From: Coenobita brevimanus
Lineage: Eukaryota > Arthropoda > Malacostraca > Decapoda > Coenobitidae
NCBI GenBank assembly: GCA_032717465.1
Contig: CM064713.1
Span: 12,752,872-12,816,871 of the forward strand
DNA: 64,000 nt
Reading direction: 5' to 3'
Below the pieces are notes generated by a model. It did no database searches, was not told the origin of the DNA, and saw nothing but the letters and a program-made list of their open reading frames with translations. This document shows, piece after piece, positions 54,522-64,000 of this stretch. A program made the translations under genes and the position numbers. Position 1 is the stretch's first letter. Every line of letters starts with the position of its first letter.

Positions 54522-57500
54522 ATGGCTAATATTATTCAATGGAACTGCCGTGGTTTACGAGCCAACTGGGAGGAACTCCGTTGGCTTCTGGCTGAGTATT
54601 CACCTGTGTGTGTTTGCCTACAAGAGACAATGGTTGGTGATGCTGCGCCTCCCAGTCCACCTGGTTACCAGGTTTTTTATTCAGATCCTCTTCCTGGACA
54701 GGGTCATGGTGGGGGTGTGGCTATTCTAGTACTCAGTGATATACCTTTCACTGCTGTGAATCTTAACACTCCACTGCAGGCTGTTGCTCTCCAGATTTTC
54801 CTTCCCCGTCATTATACTGTGTGCTCTTTGTACCTCCCTCCTAGTGCCACTATTGAGAGGGTTGATCTTGAAAATCTTATTCGTGCACTTCCCTCACCCT
54901 ATTTCTTGCTGGCTGACATGAACAGTCATCATCCCCTGTGGGGTGGCTCCACAGCTGATGCTAGAGATACTATGTTAGCCTCCATTGTGGAGGATGTGGA
55001 CCTGTACATTTTAAATTCTGGTGAAGTTACTTACTTCCATAGTCAAACGGGTATTTTTACTTCTATTGATTTGTCTCTGTGCTCTGCAGGGGTAGCCCTG
55101 AATTTTACATGGGCTGTGTTACCAGACTTACATGGCAGTGACCACTTCCCTATTTTATTAAGATCGACACAGAGTGCGCCTCGGCGTCGTCTTCCCCGCT
55201 GGCGCTTGGATAGGGCGGTCTGGCTGGTTTTTGAGGAGCTGTGTTCCCTGAACCGATGTGTGGAGGATTTTGTCAGCACTGATGCTGCTGTTGAGTATTT
55301 CACAGACTTACTACACTCGGCGGCACTGCAGAGTATTCCGAGAACAGCTGGTCACTTTCCTTGCCGTCCAGTTCCCCGGTGGACTGATGAGTGTGCTTCT
55401 GCTGTTCGGGCTAAACGTGCTGCTTTCTCCCGACTTCGTCGTCACCGAGGTGACCCTGGTTACTTAGTGGCATATAGGATGGCCCGAGCTCATGCCCGGC
55501 GGGTTATGAAGGAGGCTAGGAGGAAGTCTTGGGCATCATTTGTTTATTCAATTTCTTCACAGACTCCTCTCACAAAAGTGTGGAAACGGGTGAGGAAGAT
55601 TTCAGGGAAATTTCCTGTTCCCTCTCCTCCTGTTTTATCTCATGCAGGTGTGGTGGTGGCTCATTCTTCGTCTGTTGCCGAGATATTTGCAGCTCATTTT
55701 GCTAATGTCTCTAGGAAGGACACCTCATCCCTGTCGGCACGTCGCCGACGGCACCTGGAATCTTTGGGCATTAGTTTTCCATCTACTGTGGAGGAGTCGT
55801 ATAATGTTGCTTTTTCTGCTTCTGAACTTCAGACGGCATTGTCGCAGTGTCACGACTCGTCTCCAGGCTTGGATGATGTCCCATATGCCTTCTTACACCA
55901 CTTGCCTGATGCAGCCCTTCATTTTCTGTTGTCACTGTATAACAGAATTTGGTGCAATGGTGGGTTTCCGACCTCATGGGGTGTTGCTGTGGTTCTCCCC
56001 ATCCCTAAGCTGGGTAAGGATCACTTGCAGGCCACTAATTATCGCCCTATCTCGCTGACATCTTGCCTTTGTAAGGTCCTCGAAAAGATGGTGAATAGTC
56101 GGCTCATGTGGTACTTAGAGAAGGGTGGTTACTTGTCTCCAGTCCAGTGTGGGTTTCGGAAGATGCGGTCGACCACAGATGCTCTCCTTTCTTTAGAATC
56201 TTCCATCTGCCAGGCTTTTACAACTAACCAGCATCATATCACAGTGTTCTTTGATTTGGAGAAGGCGTACGACACTTCCTGGCGTCATGGTATATTGCAA
56301 TCTCTTTATGAGTTTGGTCTCCGTGGGCAACTCCCCACTTTTATCCGGGAGTTTTTATCTAATCGTTTTATTCGGGTCCGAGTCGGGAGTGAGCTGTCTA
56401 CTGCACGTCCCCTTGAGGATGGTGTACCACAAGGGAGCATACTAAGTGTTACCCTTTTCGCAGTGGCAATTAACAGCGTTATTTCTGTGCTCCCTGATGG
56501 TGTTCGTGGCTCTCTCTATGTTGACGATTTATCAATCTCTGTCACTGCCTCACGGATGTCAATGGCAGAAAGGAGGATGCAGATGGCTCTCAACCGTGTC
56601 TCTAGATGGGCTGATGAACGAGGTTTTCGATTTTCCTTCAAGAAGACCGTTGCCATGCATTTTTGCCGCGTTCGTGGAGTCCACCCTGACCCAAACCTTT
56701 TTTTAGATGGGCGTCGTATTTCGTGTTTAAAGGAAACCCGGTTTTTAGGGCTGATTTTTGACAGCCGGTTGACTTGGGTCCCTCACTTGAGGTACGTAAA
56801 AGCTGAGTGTCTCAGAGCACTGGGTCTCTTGAAAGTTTTAGCGCACACATACTGGGGAGCTGATCGTAAGACCCTCCTCCTCTTGCATCAGTCTCTGATT
56901 TTATCCAAACTTCATTATGGATGTGAAGTTTATTCCTCTGCCTCAGAAGCCCGGCTTTGTATTTTAGATTCCATACATCATGCTGGTGTTCGTCTCGCCA
57001 CTGGGGCATTCCGATCTTCCCTGATTTCGAGTTTGTTGGCTGATGCTGGTGTCCTTTCTCTAGACTTGCTCCGCTCTTCCCTTTTGATGAGATGTTGGTA
57101 TCGCTTATCTCGTCTCCCAGACTCTGCCCTTTCTCAACGTCTCTCAAGATTCTCGGTCACCTATTTTTGCCACTCGGCCATCCTTTCCAAAGCCCTTTGG
57201 TTTCAGGGTGCAGTCGATTATGTCTACCTTCTCTGTTCCTTCTGTGCCGATCACTCCCCACCGTGTCCCGAGGGTGGGCTACTGGCTTCTCCCCAGGGTG
57301 ACATTTTGTCGTTTCTTCTCATCCAGTAAGGCCTCCCTTCCTTCTCAGGTTTTATTTTCTCTGTTTTTAGAGCATGCCTCTTCTCATGGGGACTCCATAC
57401 CAGTTTATACTGATGGATCTAAGTCTGATGTGGGTGTGGGCTTTGGTGTGGTGTTTCCCACCTTCTGTCGAGGTGGGAGCCTCCCTTTGACTACTTCTGT

Positions 57501-58236
57501 TTTTACGGCTGAGCTGACTGCTATTTTATTTGCCCTTCAGATTCTCTTCACTCTCCCCCACACTGCTTTTACTGTTTTTAGTGACTCACGAAGTGCTCTT
57601 TCTGCAATGGAGTCTTTTAATCCCTCTCATCCTTTGGTTTTATCCATTTTAGAGTGGCTTTTCCTTGTAGGGCGTCGTGGACGTCGTGTAGATTTCTGTT
57701 GGGTTCCAGCTCATGTAGGAGTGGCAGGGAATGAACGAGCTGATCAGCTGGCCAAGGCGGCAGCGGCTCGTCCCCCTCTTGCACAGTCCCCTCTGTATCG
57801 TCTGCCTGCTGCAGATATGCGCTCCTTTATTGCCTTCAGGGTTTGGTGCTGTTGGCAGGAGCATTGGGATGCTGTGGGTGCCAATAAGTTGCGCTCGATT
57901 TGCCAGAAGGTGGGCTCATTCAGTTACCAGGGCTTCCCTCGTCAATGGGAGACTGCTTTGTGCCGCCTCCGCATTGGCCACACCCGTTTCTCTCACGGTT
58001 TTTTAATGGAGAGGGCTCCTCCTCCATTCTGTGATGACTGTCTGGTTCCCTTGACTGTTCGGCACCTGTTGGTGGAGTGTCCTAGTCTTGAGGATTTCCG
58101 GCGTCGGTTCCTCTCTGACCACCAACCAGATGGAGGTGTGTATCATCTTTCCTCCGTGCTTGGGGAGGATGCCTGTGCCTTGGGAGGGGCAACCCTCTCC
58201 TTTGTGAAGAAGGCAGGACTTCTTAAGGATGTTTAG
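54522..58236 (+). pseudogene. I-type LINE ORF2: endonuclease, RT, RNase H (single frameshift)
   Basis: The ATG at 54522 opens MANIIQWNCRGLRANWEEL. Endonuclease motifs include CLQETMVG, ADMNSHHPLWGG and HGSDHFPI. RT shows KLGKDHLQATNYRPIS, FFDLEKAYDT (motif A), GVPQGSILSVTLF (motif B) and SLYVDDLSI (motif C). The frame ends at 57329 and continues from about 57240 in another frame with RNase H VYTDGSKSDVG, FTAELTAIL, VFSDSRSAL and WVPAHVGVAGNERADQL, then a CPSLEDFRRRF end. One shift between about 57210 and 57329 is the only break I see. Confidence 0.93.
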
Positions 58237-58368
58237 AATTTCTCCTTTTTTATTGTGTGGTTTATCCTCTATTTTTTGTTTTTTGCTTTTTACTTCTTTG
58301 TTATACGGCGGCATATGACCCTGGCAGTTGCGCCGCCATGATTATTATGGAAAAAAAAAAAAAAAAAA

Positions 58369-58770
58369 CACTCACCCTCTTTTCAGTCCATCATGGAAAG
58401 GTCACCTGGGGTACCTCAAGAGCGAGGTGGGGAACAGTATCATAAAAGAGGGGATTTCTCTTCAACCCAAGAGTTACAGCCTGCTTCTATGGAATAAGAC
58501 TTCCTTTAAACACAGCAAAGGCCTACCTCGACATCACATCAGAAGACTGACACACAAGAAATATCAGGAATTCCTGCAAGAAGGTGCAGATACAGAGTAC
58601 TGTAATGTTTACAGCATCAGAAACATTAACAGACAGGTTTGCACAACAGCCATACGAAAGCGGATCCTGTCTTCGCTTGATGACATGCGTTATTATATTA
58701 ATCCTTCACATTTGCTGGCATATGGTCACCCCGATATACCCACCAGCACCCCCGACCCACCACCACCACC
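58369..58770 (+). pseudogene. Maverick DNA polymerase B: C-terminal piece
   Basis: It follows the LINE TSD and reads HLGYLKSEVGN, ISLQPKSYSLLLW, KGLPRHHIRRLTHKKYQEF and SSLDDMRYYINPSHLLAYGH. This is the thumb and conserved end of Maverick polymerases (compare the K-G-V/I, H-Y and D-K-R-Y-x-L patterns of the family). It runs into a CAC/CCA microsatellite near 58735. Confidence 0.88.
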
Positions 58771-59020
58771 ACCACAACCACCACTGCTCCCAGCACTTCC
58801 CCCCAGAGGGGAAACAATGTGGAATGAGAGAGTGTAATGATACAGATGGTTACATCGCAGGCCACCACCACCACCACAGTCAGGTGGGGGAGGAGGTAGT
58901 ACATAAAATCCTCTTCCCCCCTCAAAAGCGAGGCAGTCAGTTGATCAAAGTTAGGGCAGGTGGGGCAGACATGGGACTGGCAGGCAGGCAGGCAGGCAGG
59001 TAGGCAGACGGGTGAGTCGG
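58771..59020. other. Intergenic segment with (CAC)n and (GGCA)n repeats
   Basis: CAC-type runs lie near 58755-58785 and 58862-58880, and a (GGCA)n run near 58978-59000. No gene seen. Confidence 0.7.
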
Positions 59021-59644
59021 ATGATTAGTGCGGAGAATGCACGTTGTGTATCTGCAGAGCATCTCAATATTTTCAGAACACCTGTGAGGCTACTTATAGC
59101 AGGGTACAGCAACAGTGGAAAATCTGGATTTATCTGAAAACTAATTACCAAATACCAGAGTAAATTTTGTAAAATAATCGTTTCAGGGATTGATAACCAC
59201 CCTTTGCACTCTATTCCCGAAATATCCCCTAAACTCGAACTGCGCGAAGGTATTACTAATATTTCTGAGGAGATCGATGGATCTGAAGATGAAAAGGGGA
59301 TTCAATACATCCTCGATGATTTATTCTTTGATGCTTTGGAAGATAAGACAGTCATGAAAATTTCTACAAGGGGAAGACACGACAATATCAGTTTTATCAT
59401 CATAACCCAAAATCTTTTTGTGCACGGGAAGTACTCCAGGGGTATAAATTTAAATGCGAGTCACTTTGCTCATCACAAGATACATGATTTGAACCAGACT
59501 GAATCCTTAGGGAGGCAGCTGTTTGGGAAAGTGGGCTCCAGGCAGGTGGTGGATATTTATAAGAAAGCAACTAAGGAGATCCACAGGTATTTGCTCGTAG
59601 ATATTGCCCCCAATACACCCAATTATTTAACCTTCAGATCCTGA
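59021..59644 (+). pseudogene. Maverick FtsK/HerA-type packaging ATPase (one in-frame stop)
   Basis: From the ATG at 59021 the frame reads MISAENARCV, then RLLIAGYSNSGKSGFI with Walker A. A TGA at 59135-59137 is the only interruption. The same frame then continues 170 codons to 59644. Walker B is YILDDLFFDAL, and sensor-like IIITQNLF and a GINLNASHFAHH block follow, all typical of Maverick ATPases. It would pump DNA into particles. About 207 codons, near normal length. Confidence 0.9.
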
Positions 59645-59694
59645 GTTGTTGGACCGGATCCCGAAATTGTTTACCAATGTAAACTATAAATGCG

Positions 59695-60690
59695 ATGCTG
59701 AAAGGACTATACGAAGACGCCAATGACCCTTCACCGTATGTGGGTGTGCAGAAATTATACTGAGCTGCTAAATGTTTGAATCCAAGCATCACAACGAAAA
59801 TGGTAAAAAATTTCATAGAGGGAAATAGAGCCTATAGTTTACCCTCCATTACTTAACCAAAAAAAAGTTCCTCGTCTCGGAGTACTGGCCCCTAAACCTA
59901 AAGTTATCCTAATGTGTGATTTGTGTGACATGAGTTGGTTAGCAAAGTTTAATAAAGGCACTCGATACCTGTTAGCCTGCATCAACGTATTTAGCCAGTT
60001 TGCCAAAGTCGTGCCCTTAAAGAATAAATCTAGTCATTCAGTCACCTGGGATTTTAAACAGGTTCTGGAGAGCAAGGGTTTTAAAGGAGTCACTTGCCTT
60101 TTCTGCAACAAAGGCACCGAATTCACCAATGCACACCTGCAGAAGTACCAGGCACCTAAGGGCATTCGTGTATCTAGCATATCATCTCTAGAGATAAAGA
60201 GCTCACCAGCTGAGTGCTTCATACGAACTCTGAAAGGTAAATTATATCGATATTTAACGGCAAGTAACACACGAACGTATATCACCGCCCTACATGAGTT
60301 GGTGGAAGGGTATGATAATATGATAATACCCCCATAAAGGACTAACATCTGGTCAGACACCTAAGCAAGCACATTCGATGAAAGGCGCTCATTCATTCAG
60401 GCATCAGTTCAGAAAAATGTTTAAATCTCCGAGGTCCAGTGCTCCCCCCAGCACTTTACCGCAAACCCCGGGACGTGCAGTGCATATTGCTGGAGCTGAC
60501 TGCTCATCCAAATTTAACAGGGGTTATCACGTGGAAAGCACTGAAGAAGTCTTTGTTATAGATAAAATTGTGCATCAGCTGGATTTACATGCGTACAGTT
60601 GAAAGATTTAAAGAATGAACCAATATGTGGGGTGTTTTATAGGGAAGCATTAGTACCCGTATCTATACCAGAGACATTCCCGGTGAGTGT
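59695..60690 (+). pseudogene. Maverick retroviral-type integrase (broken)
   Basis: The ATG at 59695 opens LKGLYEDANDPSPYVGVQKL, an N-terminal region usual for the family, with a TGA at about 59760. After a shift, 59912-60337 has the catalytic core: CDLCDMSWLAKFNKGTRYLL (first D), FCNKGTEFTN where TDKGTEF is usual (second D replaced by N), and SSPAECFIRTLKGKLYRYL (E present). The C-terminal SH3-like part lies at 60480-60690 (KFNRGYHVESTEEVFVIDKI and GVFYREAL). It would integrate the element. Confidence 0.9.
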
Positions 60691-60964
60691 CATCCACTCA
60701 CATACCTGGAGAGGAAAAAATAATATTTGGTCAGGTGGGTCGGGTATCCCTAATCCAAAAATTCGTGGATTGCAGCCAAAGATCTTCAAAGTATGTAACA
60801 TGCCCCCGTCTCCCCTCCTTAAGAGAACGGTGAGATTATACTGTTCCTTCAGCATCTGACACCTGGCTAAGAGCAAAATTCATAGCCTCTCTCTCCAAAC
60901 CGCATATTGATACCATTTCTGAGCAGTTCAGCAACTATCTGAGAGGAAATCTCACCCGAGATCC
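60691..60964 (+). pseudogene. Maverick unassigned segment
   Basis: Short frames such as TVPSASDTWLRAKFIASLSK and HIDTISEQFSNYLRGNLTRD look like coding relics with amphipathic helices. I do not recognise the family. Confidence 0.45.
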
Positions 60965-61138
60965 ATGGATTATGAAAAAAAAGTCAAGAATTTCGGAATT
61001 GAGCTCAAGGCAGTAGCATGTACAAGAACGGGGGTTAAATCCAAGAAATGCACCCTTTCGAAACCAAAAGGAGGAGCAATTTTGAGCGTGCTATTGCCCC
61101 TGGCTGCTTCCTTCATCAGTGGGTTAGCAATGCAATGA
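60965..61138 (+). CDS. Intact 57-codon basic/hydrophobic small ORF of the Maverick
   Basis: The start is an ATG at 60965 and the stop a TGA at 61136-61138, with no interruption. The N-terminal 35 residues are strongly basic (for example TGVKSKKCTLSKPKGG). They are followed by a hydrophobic helix, GAILSVLLPLAASFISGLA. Mavericks and adintovirus-like relatives often carry a small protein with a basic part ahead of such a hydrophobic segment, proposed to be core-protein-like or membrane-active. That role is inference by analogy. It sits between integrase and the next structural-type ORF. Its neighbours are broken, so the open state may be chance. Confidence 0.6.
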   Translation: MDYEKKVKNFGIELKAVACTRTGVKSKKCTLSKPKGGAILSVLLPLAASFISGLAMQ

Positions 61139-61182
61139 TAAAGAATATCTTTCGATCCCAAGGCAACAGGCCAAAAATCTTA

Positions 61183-61633
61183 TTTCCATGAATAAAAAAA
61201 AAAATCCGACATCAGCCCACCCCCACAAAAACTCTCCACCCCACAACCACGTCTCTTCCTCCCTAAAAAAAAAAAAAAAAAAAAGTAAAGGTCAGGAAAC
61301 CACCCCTACAGCACTTGCTCCACCTGTACACTCCCTTGAGTCACTGGGATTATACCGATTCTCTTCTCTCTATGTTTGAAAATGAACCGGGGTTGGAATG
61401 GGACACCTCTGGAAATTTAATCTCGCCAGTGACAGGGGAAAATGTCCTTGAAATATCTGTGCTGGGTATGCCCAAATCCTTCCATTGCACCCTCGGCTTG
61501 GATATCCCACGCCTTAAGATGTTACTAGCTACCGCCAACATTCCCCCGAAATTTATGAAAAACGCAAACTTAAAGGTAAAGCTGAGTAAGGGCATGGGTC
61601 AAATGTCATTAGGCAGCAGTTGGGGGCTTACTG
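61183..61633 (+). pseudogene. Maverick structural-type ORF (PX-like), interrupted by MITE D
   Basis: The Lys-rich start (61188) runs past an A run at 61266-61284. After a shift the frame reads LLSMFENEPGLEWDTSGNLI, SPVTGENVLEISVLG and LKMLLATANIPPKF. The pattern W-(D)-x3-G-x-L-I/L...-N-I/V-L-(D/E)-L followed by a helix resembles a conserved small Maverick ORF of unknown function. It is cut by TTAA at 61634. Confidence 0.55.
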
Positions 61634-62397
61634 TTAACCCGCCACCTCCTGGCAAATTTTTCACCAATGACCCTCCCCCCCTAATCCCGGCAGATTTTAT
61701 ATTTATTTATTTATTTTTTTGGTTAAAACCTCCACTTTTTATGAGAAACATCAAAGATTCAGAGAGAAAATGCTCAGTTGAGTTTAGAAATGCCAGTACA
61801 GGTGACAGTACCCTTACCTTGGTACCGTGTTCTCTCAGGCCAGGCTCCAGAGAAGACATTTTCTATGGGAGGGGTAGCTATTCCAAGCCACTCAGAATAG
61901 GTAATTTATTTGGTACAAATTTATATGTAGTACGAGAGTATACTGGTTTCCACAGAATAATATAGGCGATATAAGTGTTGTTCACTCACCAAACACATCA
62001 ACATACGGCACCTTCCTTTACGACGTTACTGCCTCAACACTTCTGCTTGTTTCTTACTTTGTCCTCCACCTTGGGAATCACTTTAGTCTTGAATTTTGTC
62101 ATCAGAGAGACCGTGGTGCAACATGTCTTTACTGGCCAGGCCACTCCTAACAGGTGAGTTGCCAAGAATATGGCATGCGGGAGGGGGAGGGGGGGTCAGG
62201 TGAGGCCAGGCAGTATCCCCACCTGATGGCGGGTAGAGGAAGGTCTCCCACATATGCCTACCAAAAATCACCTGCAAAACTTGAAAAATGTGCAAATGAC
62301 AGACTTTGCAATTGCAAAACGTATGGATACGTCATTGGGTGTCACCTTGACAAAATGGTGTGACGTATCCATACATCAATGGGACGCCTCGGGTTAA
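61634..62397. mobile_element. piggyBac-like MITE D in the Maverick
   Basis: TTAA lies at 61634-61637 and 62394-62397. The termini are TTAACCCGCCACCTCC and, reversed, TTAACCCGAGGCGTCCC. It is closely related to MITE C. An ATTT-type repeat lies near 61697-61720. Non-coding. Confidence 0.92.
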
Positions 62398-63122
62398 CTG
62401 CCAGCCAGCCCCTTCCCAGGCCCCGTCCCCAATCCTGTCCTCAAATGCACTGGAGATAAAAGTCCCCATCGAACCTGTTGGCTGCATCACACCTCACCTC
62501 ACCTCACCGTGGACACTCACCCTCTCAAAATAAGAGCCCCCAGTCACCTCGTGGATGAAGATTACAGGAAGAAGACTTGCTGTCTCATGGTGGGGTTAGA
62601 TTCTACTGCCTGCGATGCCTTCGGCTACATGAAGGAGCTGGAGAAGAAATACCCCCAGCTCAACTTCTTCAAAAGCCGGCAATGTCTGTACAACCTAAAC
62701 CTTTGTACCAGAGAAAGCCGCATCAAGCCGGGGAGTCTTTGCCTTGTCAAAAACATCAGCGAGGATCCCTGGCTTGCTGGACTTGAGGTGCAATACGCCA
62801 CTGGATACCCCACAGAAGACAACGAAATGTCCAAGTACTACATCTGCCACTTCACGATGCAGATTATGTTGAGGGACTGAAGAGCGATACTCAAGAGAAC
62901 CGCCATCGGTATTTTGCTGGGGCCCTGGGGGGACTGACTGGTTTTCTCAAGTCCAGGAAGAATGATCTGCGATCAGTGGTGTTCTCCATGAAGAGTGGTA
63001 GTTGTGTGAAGAAACACTGCAGGAAACAAGAGTTTGCCGAACACTATCTTCTGCTGATTAGCAGAATCGCTGAAGATGTGCACCAGGATGGAATAGAAGT
63101 GGTGTTAACTTCCTCCTTATAA
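62398..63122 (+). pseudogene. Maverick-resident ORF of unknown function, possible macro-like fold
   Basis: Frame 62509-62880 reads TCCLMVGLDSTACDAFGYMK, IKPGSLCLVKNISED and MSKYYICHFTMQIMLRD. After a one-base shift near 62880, frame 62886-63122 reads YFAGALGGLTGFLKSR, LRSVVFSMKSGS and EHYLLLISRIAEDVHQDGIE. The alternation of short strands and helices, with ISED and S-V-x-F-S-M near a Gly, loosely recalls OARD1/Poa1-type macro domains, but the usual GAGIA loop is absent. I cannot assign it with confidence. Confidence 0.4.
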
Positions 63123-63189
63123 AACTTCCTCCAGGATGTGCATCTGTATGCACGATATCTCTAAGTCATGAAGGAAAGAAAGGGATGAA

Positions 63190-63447
63190 GATGAACTGCG
63201 TACAGCCACGGATCCCCCCACTGGTCCCGCAGGTGAAGAGGAAGAGGAAGAGGAAGAAGATGAGGAGGAAGAAGAGGAGAAAACATCCGACCAACCCATG
63301 GAAAGTGCTCAGCCCAGCCAGAGAATGGAAGACGATACTGAAAGCGAAAAAGAAACGGAGGACAGTAACAAATGGAAGCTGGAATGCAGTGATGATGATT
63401 CCCTTCCCCAGGAATGGAAAAAGAAGAACACAGGTAGTGGGCATTAA
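63190..63447 (+). pseudogene. Acidic C-terminal segment (Glu-rich)
   Basis: One frame runs TDPPTGPAGEEEEEEEEEDE into further Glu residues, then EKTSDQPMESAQ and KWKLECSDDDSLPQEWKK, with a stop near 63445. It may be the tail of the preceding ORF or a separate small acidic protein. GAG/GAA repeats at 63236-63281 give most of the acidity. Confidence 0.5.
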
Positions 63448-63544
63448 TTCATTATATCCGTCCTAATAAAAAAAAAAAATGAAGCAGTTTATACTTATAC
63501 CCCTCTATGTTTAAGTCTGGAGTTATTCTAAGGTGTGAAGCACA

Positions 63545-63614
63545 ATGGAGAGGTCTGATACGTATGTGCTTCTGAGCAGCTATGGTAACTGGTATATATT
63601 CCCTCATAACCAAA
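63545..63614 (+). pseudogene. N-terminus of a Maverick structural-type protein, cut by RTE LINE
   Basis: The ATG at 63545 opens MERSDTYVLLSSYGNWYIFP, then HNQN, and then passes into the LINE. The pattern Y-V-x-L-S/P-S...Y/F-x-P-x-N resembles the start of a Maverick protein thought to be a minor capsid or penton-type component. Only about 24 codons remain in this window. Confidence 0.5.
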
Positions 63615-64000
63615 ACTTATCTATGTATCTATCTATTGCCCGACGCCTTAGTCCCATACGAGTCGGGCACAAACAAATCGCCTCCACGTCGCCCTGTCCC
63701 CCGCCATATCACTGCCCTGCTCCCAACTCACACCTCTTTGTCATATACCTCTCCACTCCATCCCTCCATCTCATCCTTGGCCTCCCCCTTCCCCTCTCCC
63801 CCTTCACCTCACTCGCATACACTCTCCTCATCAATCTCTCACTCTCCGTCCTCTCCACATGGCCAAACCACCTCAGTGTCTTTCTCCTAACGCTTACTAA
63901 CACGTCCACATCCACACCACAATGCTCCTTCACATCCTCATTTGTCAGTCTGCCTCTCCTGTGACTCTATATGCTCCTCTCAAATAACTCATTTCCACTG
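63615..64000 (-). mobile_element. RTE-like LINE, 3' end (runs off the window)
   Basis: The minus-strand frame (63933-63709) reads KEHCGVDVDVLVSVRRKTLR and GRGRGRPRMRWRDGVERYM, nearly the same as 45290-45490. The 3' UTR and a TATC-type tail lie at 63615-63650. It is a second copy of the family at 42821-45614, in the opposite orientation. Confidence 0.88.

Larger units (their letters stand above)
52112..58368 (+). mobile_element. I-type LINE with RNase H inserted in the Maverick polymerase
   Basis: The 8-bp TSD CACTCACC lies at 52104-52111 and 58369-58376. The element is 6.26 kb and near full length, ending in a run of about 19 A. It has a 5' UTR (52112-52721), ORF1 (52722-54416) and ORF2 (54522-58236). 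It belongs to a different family from the minus-strand LINE at 9930-16218, although its architecture is the same. Only a few frameshifts are present, so it is relatively young. Confidence 0.93.
33545..63614 (+). mobile_element. Decayed Maverick/Polinton DNA transposon (ends not found)
   Basis: Family-specific genes occur in one orientation: protein-primed DNA polymerase B, FtsK/HerA ATPase, retroviral-type integrase and several small structural-type ORFs. Subtracting later insertions (34341-48511, 51075-51854, 52104-58368, 61634-62397) leaves about 8.5 kb. Full elements are usually 15-20 kb, so one side probably extends beyond this window or was lost. Stops and shifts in the genes show it is dead. 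The left end is a guess. An RTE LINE cuts it at about 63615. Confidence 0.85.

Noticed and set aside
1..64000. tRNA, rRNA or snRNA genes
   Set aside because: Read by eye, I found no cloverleaf with A and B boxes and no rRNA-like sequence. A tRNA scan would settle this.

Overview
This is animal, almost certainly arthropod, repeat-rich DNA with no ordinary host gene that I can support. Decapod crustacean is my best guess, from the combination of families seen: BEL/Pao, Gmr1-like Gypsy, RNase H-bearing I-type LINEs, RTE LINEs, a Maverick/Polinton and very long CA, TA and GATA-type microsatellites. That guess is inference, not proof. Practically everything readable is transposable-element sequence, and much of it is nested. 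Exact target-site duplications (TSDs) let the order of insertion be read.

Left block (1-25145). A 5'-truncated Jockey-like LINE lies at 1225-3597. A Gypsy LTR retrotransposon (4628-25145, + strand) sits in a TA microsatellite and keeps open gag and pol frames. Its pol has the unusual order protease-integrase-RT-RNase H, as in Gmr1-type elements. Its 5' LTR was split by a BEL/Pao element (5405-19678, - strand, TSD CTTTC), and that element's pol was split by an I-type LINE (9930-16218, - strand, TSD AAGGAGATCT). The BEL/Pao element carries an SGNH/GDSL-hydrolase-like ORF between its 5' LTR and gag. This is the most unusual gene in the window. A near-perfect 29-bp foldback replaces the inner edge of its 3' LTR.

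Middle block (25146-33540). It holds AT microsatellites, a LINE 3' remnant, and a second minus-strand copy of the Jockey-like LINE (about 25736-32125) split by a non-coding LTR element (27263-31159, TSD TAAG). That LTR element contains an array rich in D-box-like TTATGTAAC motifs. Next to it is a minisatellite (32126-32800) with at least seven palindromic AGGTCA-N-TGACCT sites resembling ecdysone-response elements.

Right block (about 33540-63614). This is one decayed Maverick/Polinton on the + strand, blown apart by later insertions. Recognisable parts are a protein-primed DNA polymerase B in four pieces (34086-34340, 48512-51074, 51855-52103, 58369-58770), an FtsK/HerA-type ATPase, a retroviral-type integrase, an intact 57-codon basic/hydrophobic small ORF, and several structural-type or unknown ORFs. 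The insertions are piggyBac-like TTAA MITEs (four copies, two subfamilies), an old Gypsy element with 2.2-kb LTRs (34698-48084, - strand) that was itself hit by a MITE and an RTE LINE, and an I-type LINE (52112-58368). A second RTE copy of the same family cuts the element at about 63615 and runs off the window. Capsid and protease genes of the Maverick were not found here and may lie beyond the right edge.
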